From positions 1 through 64,000 of the forward strand of contig CAMLLU010000020.1 of the NCBI GenBank assembly GCA_946480925.1: a stretch of DNA of 64,000 nucleotides, in the 5' to 3' direction. The stretch's first letter is position 1, and each line of letters starts with the position of its first letter. This stretch comes from an uncultured Rivibacter sp. GTDB lineage: Bacteria; Pseudomonadota; Gammaproteobacteria; Burkholderiales; Burkholderiaceae. The notes under the pieces are model-generated. The model was not told the origin of the DNA and made no database searches. It saw only the letters and a program-made list of their open reading frames with translations. The position numbers were made by a program, and so were the translations under genes. Of the stretch, positions 1-8,394 are shown in pieces.

Positions 1-27
1 TTGCTTGAAGCAAGTGCGCATAATGCC

Positions 28-57
28 TTGACTTTACTAACATAGTAAGACTAGGTG
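28..57 (+). promoter_or_regulatory. Candidate promoter and palindrome upstream of ppk2
   Basis: A good -35-like hexamer TTGACT lies at 28-33. About 17-18 bases downstream there is only a weak -10-like stretch (TAGGTG at 52-57). Between them lies a short perfect inverted repeat, TTACTA-aca-TAGTAA (34-48), where a repressor or activator could bind. If transcription starts near 60, the upstream GTG at 55 could not be the ppk2 start, which supports the start at 109. This is pattern reading only. Confidence 0.3.
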
Positions 58-108
58 TCTGCGGCGTTCTGCTGTACACGCACGTTTTGCAACTCAGGAG
101 CGCACTCC

Positions 109-915
109 GTGACCAAGAGGAAAGCAGCAGCCAAAGCGAACGACAAGCTCGACAAGGAGACCTATCTCGAGCGGCTAGAAGAACTCCAGCTCGAACTCGA
201 TCGCGTGGCGCGCTGGCTGCAGCACACCGGCAAGCGCCTGCTGGTGCTCATTGAAGGGCGTGACACCGCTGGCAAGGGAGGCGTGATCGGTGCCATCAGC
301 GAACAGCTCAATCCGCGCCAATGTCATGTGGTGGCATTGGCCAAGCCAAGCGAACGAGAGCGTGGTCAATGGTACTTCCAGCGCTATGTGGCGCACTTGC
401 CGTGCGCCGGCGAGATCGCCCTGTTCGACCGCAGCTGGTACAACCGCTCGGGCGTCGAGAAGGTGATGGGCTTTTGCACCGAGGCCGAGTACCAGCTGTT
501 CCTGAAGCAGGCGCCTGTCTTCGAGAAACTGCTGGTGGACGACGGCGTGCTGCTGTTCAAGTACTGGCTCACGGTGGACCAGGAGCAGCAGGAGGAACGC
601 TTTGCGGAGCGGCAGGCCGATCCGCTCAAGCGCTGGAAGCTGAGCCCGATCGACCTGAAGGCGCGTGAGCAGTATGCCGAGTACGGCCGTGCACGCGACG
701 CGATGCTGGAGGCCACCCACACCAGGCACGCGCCGTGGACGCTGGTGGACTTCAACGACCAGCGCCATGGGCGGCTCACGCTGATCCGCCATCTGCTCGA
801 CCGCATCCCTGAGCGGGATGTGCCGCAGCAAGTCGTCGAATTTCCGCCGCTTTCAGGCAAGCCGCAGAAGGAGCGGTTCAAGGGGCCGCTCAAGCCGATC
901 AAGAGCGTGGGCTGA
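109..915 (+). CDS. ppk2: Polyphosphate kinase 2 family protein (PPK2)
   Basis: This 268-residue cytoplasmic enzyme belongs to the PPK2 family, which transfers phosphate between polyphosphate and nucleotides (ATP or GTP regeneration, or polyphosphate synthesis). Visible hallmarks are the Walker A loop GRDTAGKGG at residues 50-58 and the lid/Walker B segment LFDRSWYNR at 105-113, followed by the conserved W-YF-RY and FKYWL stretches. The GTG at 109 is preceded by AGGAG at 96-100, eight bases away. An in-frame GTG at 55 would add 18 residues that look unrelated to the family and has no ribosome-binding site, so 109 is preferred. The subclass (ADP- or AMP-phosphorylating) cannot be settled by eye, although the single compact domain fits class I. 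The gene is convergent with phoH. Confidence 0.93.
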   Translation: MTKRKAAAKANDKLDKETYLERLEELQLELDRVARWLQHTGKRLLVLIEGRDTAGKGGVIGAISEQLNPRQCHVVALAKPSERERGQWYFQRYVAHLPCAGEIALFDRSWYNRSGVEKVMGFCTEAEYQLFLKQAPVFEKLLVDDGVLLFKYWLTVDQEQQEERFAERQADPLKRWKLSPIDLKAREQYAEYGRARDAMLEATHTRHAPWTLVDFNDQRHGRLTLIRHLLDRIPERDVPQQVVEFPPLSGKPQKERFKGPLKPIKSVG

Positions 916-932
916 CGCCTGACGCTCTTGAT
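898..932. terminator. Stem-loop between convergent ppk2 and phoH
   Basis: An 11-base perfect inverted repeat (ATCAAGAGCGT / ACGCTCTTGAT) with a 13-base loop spans the ppk2 stop codon and ends before the phoH stop codon. It lies between two convergent genes, so it could end transcription from both sides. There is no clear T-tract on either strand, so an intrinsic terminator is plausible but unproven. Confidence 0.4.
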
Positions 933-947
933 GGAGCGATCCGACTG

Positions 948-2624
948 CTACAGCACGTCGGAAGCGAAGTCCGCCAGGCGCGAACGTTCGCCGCGAGCCA
1001 GCGTGACATGGCCGCTGTGCGGCCAGCCCTTGAAGCGGTCCACCGCATAGGTGAGGCCCGAGCTGCCTTCGGTGAGGTAGGGCGTGTCGATCTGCGCGAG
1101 GTTGCCCAGGCAGACGATCTTGGTGCCCGGGCCGGCGCGTGTGATCAGCGTCTTCATCTGCTTGGGCGTGAGGTTCTGTGCCTCGTCGATGATCACGTAC
1201 TTGTTCAGGAACGTGCGCCCGCGCATGAAGTTCAGGCTCTTGATCTTGATCTTGCTGCGCACCAGTTCATTGGTTGCGGCACGACCCCACTCGCCGGCGC
1301 TGGTGTCGCTCTTGGCCAGCACCTCGAGGTTGTCGTCCAGTGCGCCCATCCACGGGCCCATCTTTTCTTCTTCGGTGCCGGGCAGGTAGCCGATGTCTTC
1401 GCCCACGGGCACCGTCACGCGGGTGACGATGATCTCGCTGTAGCGGCGGTCATCGAGTACCTGAGCCAGGCCGGCCGCCAGCGTCAGCAGCGTCTTGCCG
1501 GTACCGGCGGTGCCGGTGAGCGTGACGAAGTCGCATTCCGGGTCCGTCAGCAAGTTCAGCGCGAAGTTCTGCTCGCGATTGCGCGTGGTGACGCCCCATA
1601 CGGCGTTCTTGCCGTGGCTGTAGTCCTTCAGCGTCTTGAGCACCGCGGTCTTGCCAGTGATCTCGGTGACCTTGGCATACAGCGGTGCGGCTCCCGGCGT
1701 CTCGAGGTAGACGAACTGGTTGATCATCAGCACGGGCACCAACGGGCCGCTGATGCGATAGAAGGTGGCGCCGCCCTGGCTCCAGCTTTCCATCGTCTTG
1801 CCGTGGCGGTCCCAGAAGTCGGCTGGCAGGGGCAGCACGCCGGTGTAGAGCAGGTCGCCGTCGTCGAGCGTCTTGTCGTTGTAGTAGTCCTCGGCAGGCA
1901 GGCCCAGCGCGCGTGCCTTCACGCGCATGTTGATGTCCTTCGACACCAGCACCACGTCCCGCCCGGGATACTGCTCGCGCAGCGCGTGCACCACGCCCAG
2001 GATCTGGTTGTCGGCCTTGCCTTGCGGCAGCCCGGGCGGCAGCTGCACGTTCAGCATCTGCGTCTGGAAATACAACTTGCCACCCGCCTCGCGGTGGCCT
2101 GTCTTGGCCAGCTCGATGCCCTTGGCCGGATCGGCGAGATGGCTGCTGTCCGCCGCCAGCTGGTCGAGTTCGCGGCTCACCTGGCGCACGTTGCGAGCCA
2201 CCTCGCTCATGCCTTTCTTGTGGCCGTCCAACTCCTCCAGCGTGATCATCGGCAGGTAGACGTCGTGCTCCTCGAAGCGGAACAGCGACATCGGGTCGTG
2301 CATCAGCACGTTGGTATCGAGCACGAAGAGCTTGGCCGGACCGTCGCCCCGGGGCTTGCGGGCACGGGGCTCAGGAGCGGTGACGGGGGTACCGCGCGAA
2401 ACGGCCTTGACGGGCAGCGAGCCTTGGGGGCTGGGCGCAGGCGTTTTGACGGCGGGGGGCTTGACAGGAGGAGTCTTGGCCTCGACATCGAAGAGATCGA
2501 GCAAGGCAGGGGCCGCGGGCTCGTTTTTCGAAGAACGTTTGCCCGGTTTGGGCGCGGCCTGGGAGTCGTAGTCGGCGGAGCTGAGGATGGTGGCTTTCTT
2601 GGCAGGCGGCTTCGGCAGTGGCAT
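948..2624 (-). CDS. phoH: PIN-PhoH family ATPase/ribonuclease
   Basis: This 558-residue protein joins an N-terminal PIN-type nuclease domain to a C-terminal PhoH ATPase domain, the architecture of mycobacterial PhoH2 and Bacillus YlaK. After a proline- and alanine-rich linker (residues 1-95), the PIN domain begins with KLFVLDTNVLMHD (D103); other acidic residues of the usual PIN site are in LEELDG (about 130), GKADNQ (about 205) and SKDIN (about 230). PhoH has Walker A GTAGTGKT at 371-378 and Walker B VIIDEAQN at 477-484. Family members couple RNA unwinding to RNA cleavage. An upstream in-frame ATG at 2669 lies inside the bcp terminator hairpin, so the ATG at 2624 is preferred. No adjacent small antitoxin gene is visible. 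Confidence 0.9.
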   Translation of the reverse strand: MPLPKPPAKKATILSSADYDSQAAPKPGKRSSKNEPAAPALLDLFDVEAKTPPVKPPAVKTPAPSPQGSLPVKAVSRGTPVTAPEPRARKPRGDGPAKLFVLDTNVLMHDPMSLFRFEEHDVYLPMITLEELDGHKKGMSEVARNVRQVSRELDQLAADSSHLADPAKGIELAKTGHREAGGKLYFQTQMLNVQLPPGLPQGKADNQILGVVHALREQYPGRDVVLVSKDINMRVKARALGLPAEDYYNDKTLDDGDLLYTGVLPLPADFWDRHGKTMESWSQGGATFYRISGPLVPVLMINQFVYLETPGAAPLYAKVTEITGKTAVLKTLKDYSHGKNAVWGVTTRNREQNFALNLLTDPECDFVTLTGTAGTGKTLLTLAAGLAQVLDDRRYSEIIVTRVTVPVGEDIGYLPGTEEEKMGPWMGALDDNLEVLAKSDTSAGEWGRAATNELVRSKIKIKSLNFMRGRTFLNKYVIIDEAQNLTPKQMKTLITRAGPGTKIVCLGNLAQIDTPYLTEGSSGLTYAVDRFKGWPHSGHVTLARGERSRLADFASDVL

Positions 2625-2649
2625 GAAATGCTGGCTTTTCAGGGCGGCT

Positions 2650-2686
2650 AAAAAAGCAAAAAGCCGCACAGTCGCCTGTGCGGCTT
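2650..2686 (-). terminator. Intrinsic terminator downstream of bcp
   Basis: Read on the minus strand, an 11-base perfect stem (AAGCCGCACAG / CTGTGCGGCTT, 2661-2686) with a four-base loop is followed by a T-rich tract (TTTTTGCTTTTTT). This is a textbook Rho-independent terminator. It separates bcp from phoH, which lies downstream on the same strand, so phoH probably has its own promoter. Confidence 0.85.
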
Positions 2687-2764
2687 GCCGGGTGGATGCT
2701 GCGTTTGAAACGTCACGAGCATGCGGCCATTATGCACATGCCGTGTTTCGCAGCAATGACCAGA

Positions 2765-3241
2765 TCAGGCCGGCTTCTTGAGCCCTTTGACTGCCTTCAA
2801 CACCTCGTCCACGTGGCCCGCGACCTTGATGCCGCGCCATTCGGCCACCAGCATACCTTTGGGGTCGATGAGGAAGGTGCTGCGCTCGATGCCCTTGACC
2901 TTCTTGCCGTACATGATCTTGTTCTTGACCACGCCGAACATGTGGCAGAGCTTCTCCTCGGTGTCGGCTACCAGCTCGAACGGCAGCTCGAGGTTCTGCT
3001 TGAATTTGTCGTGCGAGGCCATGTTGTCGCGCGACACGCCGAACACCACTGCACCGGCCTTCAGAAAGTCCTTGTGCTTGTCGCGGAACTGCATGGCTTC
3101 GGTCGTGCAGCCGGGAGTGTTGTCCTTGGGGTAGAAGTACAGAACGACCGTTTGACCGAGAAAGGCCTGCGGCGTGAACTTCACGCCGCCGGTGGCCAGC
3201 GCTTCAAATTCCGGGAGGGGTTTGTTGAGGGCGGGCGTCAT
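2765..3241 (-). CDS. bcp: Thiol peroxidase, Bcp/PrxQ peroxiredoxin
   Basis: This 158-residue cytoplasmic peroxiredoxin reduces hydrogen peroxide and organic hydroperoxides using thioredoxin-type donors. The peroxidatic cysteine is C45 in the signature YPKDNTPGCTTEA. The resolving cysteine found at position 50 in E. coli Bcp is methionine here, while a third cysteine, C99 (KLCHMFGV), is retained at the E. coli position. The enzyme may therefore work as a 1-Cys type or resolve through another thiol. Full length for the family. The start ATG at 3241 has a -10-like TATAAT on the same strand about 45 bases upstream. Confidence 0.95.
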   Translation of the reverse strand: MTPALNKPLPEFEALATGGVKFTPQAFLGQTVVLYFYPKDNTPGCTTEAMQFRDKHKDFLKAGAVVFGVSRDNMASHDKFKQNLELPFELVADTEEKLCHMFGVVKNKIMYGKKVKGIERSTFLIDPKGMLVAEWRGIKVAGHVDEVLKAVKGLKKPA

Positions 3242-3284
3242 GAAGGGAGTCGGATAGTTGCGCCCTGTCGGGGCGTAGCCTGCG

Positions 3285-3290
3285 ATTATA
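3285..3290 (-). promoter_or_regulatory. Perfect TATAAT -10 element upstream of bcp
   Basis: On the minus strand the hexamer TATAAT lies 44 bases upstream of the bcp start codon. No convincing -35 hexamer is seen at 16-18 bases, so this is only a candidate promoter. Confidence 0.35.
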
Positions 3291-3362
3291 AAGCCGAGGG
3301 CTTGATGAACCCGGTCCCCCCAGTGGGTGGTTTCCCGGGCGCGAGCCTCATTTGAGGGGCCG

Positions 3363-3740
3363 TCAGGCCGATTGCAAGAGAAGTGCCGCCACCACGTCGC
3401 GCCCTTCAGCTACGAGGATGTTGTACGTGCGGCAGGCCGCTGCGGTATCCATCGTTTCAATGCCTACGTGCTGCTCGATCAAGGGGCGCAGCAACTCCGG
3501 TTTTGCGAAGTGCAGTCGCGCGCCGCTGCCGAAGATCACCAGTTCCGGCTTGAGTGCTGCGACCGCTTCGAAATGCGAAACGACGAGGTCTTCGAACCGC
3601 TCGCAGGACCAGCTCGAAACCCTGCCCCTTGCAGGCAGCAAGAGGCTTTCGCGCCAGGGTTGTCCGTTCACCGTGATGCTCGTTGCGGTGTAGGCGGCGA
3701 TCACGTTGACGCCGTCGATGCGGTCGGGGTGCAGTTTCAA
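3363..3740 (-). CDS. Mth938-domain (DUF498) protein
   Basis: This 125-residue protein matches the Mth938/NDUFAF3-like domain family by its pattern: MKLHPDRIDGVNVI at the start, the ITVNG strand, an LVIFGSG loop near the middle and a C-terminal TYNILVAEGRDVVAALL segment. The mitochondrial relative NDUFAF3 assists complex I assembly; the bacterial role is not established. Translation probably starts at TTG 3740, because the product then begins with the family's usual MKLH. No good Shine-Dalgarno sequence is visible. The gene is divergent from alaA. Confidence 0.8.
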   Translation of the reverse strand: MKLHPDRIDGVNVIAAYTATSITVNGQPWRESLLLPARGRVSSWSCERFEDLVVSHFEAVAALKPELVIFGSGARLHFAKPELLRPLIEQHVGIETMDTAAACRTYNILVAEGRDVVAALLLQSA

Positions 3741-3859
3741 GTGAGGAACTCGCTTTGATGCTGCTTTTTGCAGCGCGGTGGCGCATGCACCGTGTGGTTA
3801 AATTCTATCTTTCGCACTGCAGCAACGCCTCGTGCGAAGCCCCCGGAGGAGAGAGCGTC

Positions 3860-5086
3860 TTGAAGCCGATCGCGAAGTCCAGCAAGCTCGCCAACGTGTG
3901 CTACGACATCCGTGGCCCCGTGCTGGAAAAGGCCCGCCAGATGGAGGAAGAGGGCCACAAGATCATCAAGCTGAACATCGGCAACCTCGCGGTGTTCGGG
4001 CTTGAGCCGCCCGACGAGATCGTGCAGGACATGATCCGCAACATGCCGCATTCGGCGGGCTACACCGACTCCAAAGGTTTGTTCGCGCCGCGCAAGGCGG
4101 TGGTGCACTACACGCAAGAAAAGCACATCACGGGCGTCACGGTCGATGACGTCTACCTGGGCAACGGCGCCTCCGAGCTCATTGCGATGAGCATGAATGC
4201 GCTGCTCGACGACGGCGACGAGGTGCTGATCCCGTCGCCCGACTACCCGCTGTACACCGGCGTGGTGGCGCTCTCGGGCGGCCGGCCGGTGCACTACATG
4301 TGCGACGAGCAGAGCGACTGGATGCCGGACATCGCCGACATCAAGTCGAAGATCACGCCCAACACGAAGGCCATCGTCGTCATCAATCCGAACAACCCGA
4401 CCGGCGCGCTGTACCCGGAATCGGTGTTGAAGGAGCTGGTCGAGATCGCTCGAGCACACCAGCTCATCGTCTTTGCCGACGAGATCTACGACAAGACGCT
4501 GTACGACGGCCACACGCACACCAGCATCGCCTCACTGGCCGACGACGTGCTGTGCCTCACCTTCAATGGCTTGTCGAAGAACTACCGCTCCTGCGGTTAT
4601 CGCGCGGGCTGGATGGTGGTGTCGGGCGAGAAGCGCCATGCCAAGGACTACATCGAGGGCCTGAACATGCTGGCCTCGATGCGCCTGTGCCCCAACACGC
4701 CGGGGCAACTGGCCATTCAGACGGCGCTGGGCGGTTACCAGAGCATCAAGGACCTGGTGGCGCCCGGTGGGCGGCTGTGCCGTCAGCGCGATCTCGCGTA
4801 CGAGTTGCTGACGCAGATTCCGGGTGTCAGCGTCGTGAAGCCCAAGGCGGCGTTGTATATGTTCCCCAAGCTCGACGCGAAGCTGTATCCCATTGAGGAC
4901 GATCAGCAGTTCGCCTACGAGTTGCTGGCCGAAGAGAAGGTGCTGATCGTGCAGGGCACCGGCTTCAACTGGCCGACGGCGGACCACTTCCGTCTCGTGT
5001 TCCTGCCGAATTCCGATGACCTCACCGATGCCGTCGGCCGCATCGCCCGCTTCCTCGATCACTACCGCAAGCGCCATTCACGCTGA
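3860..5086 (+). CDS. alaA: Alanine-synthesising aminotransferase AlaA
   Basis: This 408-residue PLP enzyme (fold type I) is strongly similar, as I recall the sequence, to E. coli AlaA (YfbQ), which makes alanine from pyruvate and glutamate. It opens with the same SSKLANVCYDIRGPVL pattern. NPNNPTG is at 176-182, the PLP-binding lysine is K240 in FNGLSKNYRS, and an FRLV motif near the end carries the substrate carboxylate-binding arginine. The preferred start is TTG 3860, preceded by GGAGGAGAG at 3845-3853; an ATG at 3755 would add 35 residues with no counterpart in the family. It begins the alaA-hom-thrC group, with hom 15 bases downstream. Confidence 0.93.
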   Translation: MKPIAKSSKLANVCYDIRGPVLEKARQMEEEGHKIIKLNIGNLAVFGLEPPDEIVQDMIRNMPHSAGYTDSKGLFAPRKAVVHYTQEKHITGVTVDDVYLGNGASELIAMSMNALLDDGDEVLIPSPDYPLYTGVVALSGGRPVHYMCDEQSDWMPDIADIKSKITPNTKAIVVINPNNPTGALYPESVLKELVEIARAHQLIVFADEIYDKTLYDGHTHTSIASLADDVLCLTFNGLSKNYRSCGYRAGWMVVSGEKRHAKDYIEGLNMLASMRLCPNTPGQLAIQTALGGYQSIKDLVAPGGRLCRQRDLAYELLTQIPGVSVVKPKAALYMFPKLDAKLYPIEDDQQFAYELLAEEKVLIVQGTGFNWPTADHFRLVFLPNSDDLTDAVGRIARFLDHYRKRHSR

Positions 5087-5101
5087 GCTGAAAAGAGTCC
5101 T

Positions 5102-6424
5102 ATGAAACCGATACGTTTGGGCCTGCTGGGAGCAGGCGTGGTTGCCAGTGGCGTGGTCAAGGTCCTGCAGCGCAACCAGGCTGAGATCCTTCGTCGCGCC
5201 GGGCGCGGCATCGAAGTGGCGGCGGTGGCCGCGCGCAATGTCGAGAAGGCCCGCGCCGCACTCGGCAATGAAGTCGAAATCGGCGACGACTTCGATGTAC
5301 TCGTCACCCGGCCCGACATCGACATCGTGGTCGAGCTGATCGGCGGCACGGAGCGTGCACGCGAACTCGTGCTCAAGGCGCTCGCCAACGGCAAGCACGT
5401 GGTCACGGCCAACAAGGCATTGCTCGCAGTGCATGGCACCGAGATCTTTGCGCAGGCTCGTGAGCGCGACGTGATGGTGGCCTTCGAGGCGGCAGTGGCC
5501 GGCGGCGTGCCCATCATCAAGGCGTTGCGCGAAGGCCTCACTGCCAACCGCATCGAGTGGATCGCCGGCATCATCAACGGCACGACCAACTTCATCCTGT
5601 CGGAGATGCGTGACAAGGGGTTGGATTTCGACGTGGTGCTGAAGGAGGCGCAACGCCTGGGGTATGCCGAAGCGGACCCGACCTTCGACATCGAGGGCAT
5701 CGATGCGGCGCACAAGCTGGCCATCATGAGTGCCATCGCCTTCGGCGTGCCGGTGCAGTTCGACAAGGCGTACATCGAAGGCATCACGAAGCTGCAGGCC
5801 ACCGACATCAACTACGCCGAGCAGTTGGGCTATCGCATCAAGCTGCTGGGCATCACGCGCCAGCAGGCGCGTGGCATCGAATTGCGTGTGCACCCCACGT
5901 TGGTGCCGGCCAAGCGGCTGATTGCCAACGTCGAAGGGGCAATGAACGCCGTGGTGGTGCAGGGTGACGCCGTCGGCTCCACGCTCTACTACGGCAAGGG
6001 CGCCGGCTCCGAGCCCACCGCTTCGGCCGTGGTGGCCGACCTCGTGGACGTGACGCGGCTGCATACGGCCGACCCATATCACCGCGTGCCGCACCTCGCC
6101 TTCCAGCCCGATGCGCTGGCGAGCACGCCCATCCTGCCGATGGACCAGGTGGTCACGGCCTTCTACCTGCGGCTGCGCGTGGCCGACCAGGCCGGTGTGC
6201 TGGCCAACATCACGCGCATCCTGGCCGACAACGATATCTCGATCGATGCCGTGCTGCAGCGTGAAAGCGATGAGGTGGGCGGCGACGGTGAAAACCAGAC
6301 CGACCTCATCATCCTCACGCACGACACCCTCGAAGGCCGCATGAATGCCGCCATCGCCCAGATGCAGGCGCTGCCCACCGTGCTCGCGCCCATCGTGCGC
6401 ATCCGCAAGGAAGAGCTGAGCTAA
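5102..6424 (+). CDS. hom: Homoserine dehydrogenase
   Basis: This 440-residue enzyme reduces aspartate semialdehyde to homoserine for threonine and methionine synthesis. The NAD(P)-binding loop GLLGAGVVASG is at residues 7-17, the catalytic lysine is probably K105 in VTANKALLA, and the substrate-binding GIINGTTNF follows in the central domain. A C-terminal ACT domain (about 350-435, beginning FYLRLRVADQAGVLANIT) indicates feedback control, usually by threonine. It lies 15 bases after alaA, and its stop region overlaps the thrC start by one base, so the three genes are almost certainly cotranscribed. Confidence 0.97.
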   Translation: MKPIRLGLLGAGVVASGVVKVLQRNQAEILRRAGRGIEVAAVAARNVEKARAALGNEVEIGDDFDVLVTRPDIDIVVELIGGTERARELVLKALANGKHVVTANKALLAVHGTEIFAQARERDVMVAFEAAVAGGVPIIKALREGLTANRIEWIAGIINGTTNFILSEMRDKGLDFDVVLKEAQRLGYAEADPTFDIEGIDAAHKLAIMSAIAFGVPVQFDKAYIEGITKLQATDINYAEQLGYRIKLLGITRQQARGIELRVHPTLVPAKRLIANVEGAMNAVVVQGDAVGSTLYYGKGAGSEPTASAVVADLVDVTRLHTADPYHRVPHLAFQPDALASTPILPMDQVVTAFYLRLRVADQAGVLANITRILADNDISIDAVLQRESDEVGGDGENQTDLIILTHDTLEGRMNAAIAQMQALPTVLAPIVRIRKEELS

Positions 6425-7830
6425 TGAAGTACATCAGCACGCGCGGCGACCAGACGCCGCGCCGCTTCTGCGAGATCCTGCTCGAAGGCCTGGCGCCGGA
6501 CGGCGGCCTGTACCTGCCGGTGAGCTATCCAGCCGTCGATGCCGCTACCTTGGCGCGTTGGCGCACGCTGCCGTATGCCGACCTGGCCTTCGAGGTGTTG
6601 TCGCTCTACATCGACGACATTCCGCCCGAGGACCTGCGCGCACTCGTGCGCAAGACCTACACCCGCGAAGCCTTTGGCACCGATGCGATCGTGCCGCTCA
6701 AGCCGCTGGAGCCCGGCGTGCAGCTCGAAGCCCTGTCCAACGGCCCGACGCTGGCCTTCAAGGACATGGCGATGCAGCTGCTGGGCAACCTCTTCGAGTA
6801 CGAGCTCAAGCGCCGCGCTGAAACGCTCAACATCCTCGGTGCCACGTCGGGCGACACCGGCAGCGCCGCCGAATATGCGATGCGGGGCAAGCAGGGCATC
6901 AACGTGTTCATGCTGAGCCCGCACGGACGCATGAGCCCGTTCCAGCAGGCCCAGATGTTCAGCCTGCAGGACGCCAACATCTACAACCTCGCGGTCGAAG
7001 GTGTGTTCGACGATTGCCAGGACATCGTGAAGGCGGTCTCCAACGACCTCGCCTTCAAGCGCCAGCACAAGATCGGCACCGTCAACTCGATCAATTGGGC
7101 GCGCCTCGTGGCCCAGGTCGTCTACTACTTCGCCGGCTATTTCCAGGCTACGAAGAGCAACGACGAAAAGGTCGACTTCACCGTGCCGTCTGGCAACTTC
7201 GGCAACGTCTGTGCTGGGCACGTGGCGCGCATGATGGGCCTGCCCATCGGCAAGCTGGTGGTGGCCACCAATGAGAACGACGTCCTCGACGAGTTCTTTC
7301 GCACCGGCAGCTACCGCGTGCGCGGCGCGGCCGAGACGCACGAGACCTCGAGCCCTTCGATGGACATTTCGAAGGCCTCGAACTTCGAGCGTTTCGTGTT
7401 CGATCTGCTGGGGCGAGATGGTGCCCGCACGCTGCAGTTGTTCAAGAGCGAAATCGAGCAACGCGGCAGCTTCACGCTCACGTCGCTGGAGTCTTCGCGG
7501 GTGCGCAACTACGGCTTCGTCTCGGGCAAGAGCACCCATGCCGATCGCCTGGCCACCATTCGTGATACGTGGGACCGCTTTGGCGTGATGATCGACACAC
7601 ACACGGCCGACGGCCTGAAGGTTGCACGCGAGCACCTCACACCTGGTGTGCCGATGGTGGTGCTCGAAACAGCGCTACCGGCCAAGTTCGCAGAAACCAT
7701 CCGCGAGGCGCTGGGCCGTGAACCCGAGCGGCCGGCCGCGCTGCAAGGGTTGGAGCAACTGCCCAAGCGCTTCAAGGTGATGCCGGTTGATGTCAATGCC
7801 GTCAAGGCTCACATCGCGCAGAATGTCTGA
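6424..7830 (+). CDS. thrC: Threonine synthase
   Basis: This 468-residue PLP enzyme converts O-phosphohomoserine to threonine. The PLP-binding lysine is K113 in LAFKDMAMQLL, and the phosphate-binding ATSGDTGSAA loop follows. The N-terminal YISTRGD segment and the length match the long (fungal/proteobacterial) form of the enzyme. The start ATG overlaps the final base of hom, implying translational coupling. There is no threonine leader peptide or attenuator ahead of the group that I can see. Confidence 0.97.
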   Translation: MKYISTRGDQTPRRFCEILLEGLAPDGGLYLPVSYPAVDAATLARWRTLPYADLAFEVLSLYIDDIPPEDLRALVRKTYTREAFGTDAIVPLKPLEPGVQLEALSNGPTLAFKDMAMQLLGNLFEYELKRRAETLNILGATSGDTGSAAEYAMRGKQGINVFMLSPHGRMSPFQQAQMFSLQDANIYNLAVEGVFDDCQDIVKAVSNDLAFKRQHKIGTVNSINWARLVAQVVYYFAGYFQATKSNDEKVDFTVPSGNFGNVCAGHVARMMGLPIGKLVVATNENDVLDEFFRTGSYRVRGAAETHETSSPSMDISKASNFERFVFDLLGRDGARTLQLFKSEIEQRGSFTLTSLESSRVRNYGFVSGKSTHADRLATIRDTWDRFGVMIDTHTADGLKVAREHLTPGVPMVVLETALPAKFAETIREALGREPERPAALQGLEQLPKRFKVMPVDVNAVKAHIAQNV

Positions 7831-7866
7831 ACGCCGGCACTGAGCGGTCGGCGCTTCTGGTTGCCA

Positions 7867-8394
7867 ATGAAAGTCGTCGGCTTCTGCGGTTATTCCGGTT
7901 CAGGCAAAACCACGCTGATCGAGCAGCTCATTCCGCGGCTGCGTGCTGCTGGTCAGCGTGTGTCGGTGGTGAAGCACGCACACCACGCGTTCGACGTCGA
8001 CAAGCCCGGCAAGGATTCGTACCGTCACCGCGAGGCAGGCGCTTTCGAAGTGCTGGTGGCGTCCAGCAGGCGGTTGGCCTTGATGCGTGAGTACGAGGTC
8101 GAGGGCGACCCTGACGTGCACCAGCTGCTGGCCGGGCTGGCACCGTGCGACTGGGGGCTGGTCGAGGGCTTCAAGCATGCAGACCTGCTGAAGATCGAGG
8201 TCTGGCGTGCAGCCAACGGCAAGCCGGTGATCTACCCGGACGACCCCTATGTTTCGGCCATTGCCACGGACAGCCCGGCAGAGTTGCCGTCCGTCACGCA
8301 GCTGCCATTGCTGGATCTCGGCAACCCCGACGCCATTGCACAGTTCCTGCTCACGCAGGCCTCGCGCTATGAATACACCCGCCCCACGCCGTGA
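7867..8394 (+). CDS. mobB: Molybdopterin-guanine dinucleotide adaptor MobB
   Basis: This 175-residue P-loop GTPase-like protein assists MobA in attaching GMP to molybdopterin. It opens with a beta strand and the Walker A loop GYSGSGKTTL at residues 8-17; VVKHAHH and the D-GKDSYRHREAGA segment are family signatures. ATG 7867 is chosen over an in-frame TTG two codons earlier. It is followed by moeA, whose start overlaps the end of mobB by 26 bases. mobA itself is not in the window. Confidence 0.93.
   Translation: MKVVGFCGYSGSGKTTLIEQLIPRLRAAGQRVSVVKHAHHAFDVDKPGKDSYRHREAGAFEVLVASSRRLALMREYEVEGDPDVHQLLAGLAPCDWGLVEGFKHADLLKIEVWRAANGKPVIYPDDPYVSAIATDSPAELPSVTQLPLLDLGNPDAIAQFLLTQASRYEYTRPTP

Noticed and set aside
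5078..6322. 414-residue antisense frame over hom
   Set aside because: Low-complexity reverse reading of a well-conserved enzyme gene, with no ribosome-binding site.
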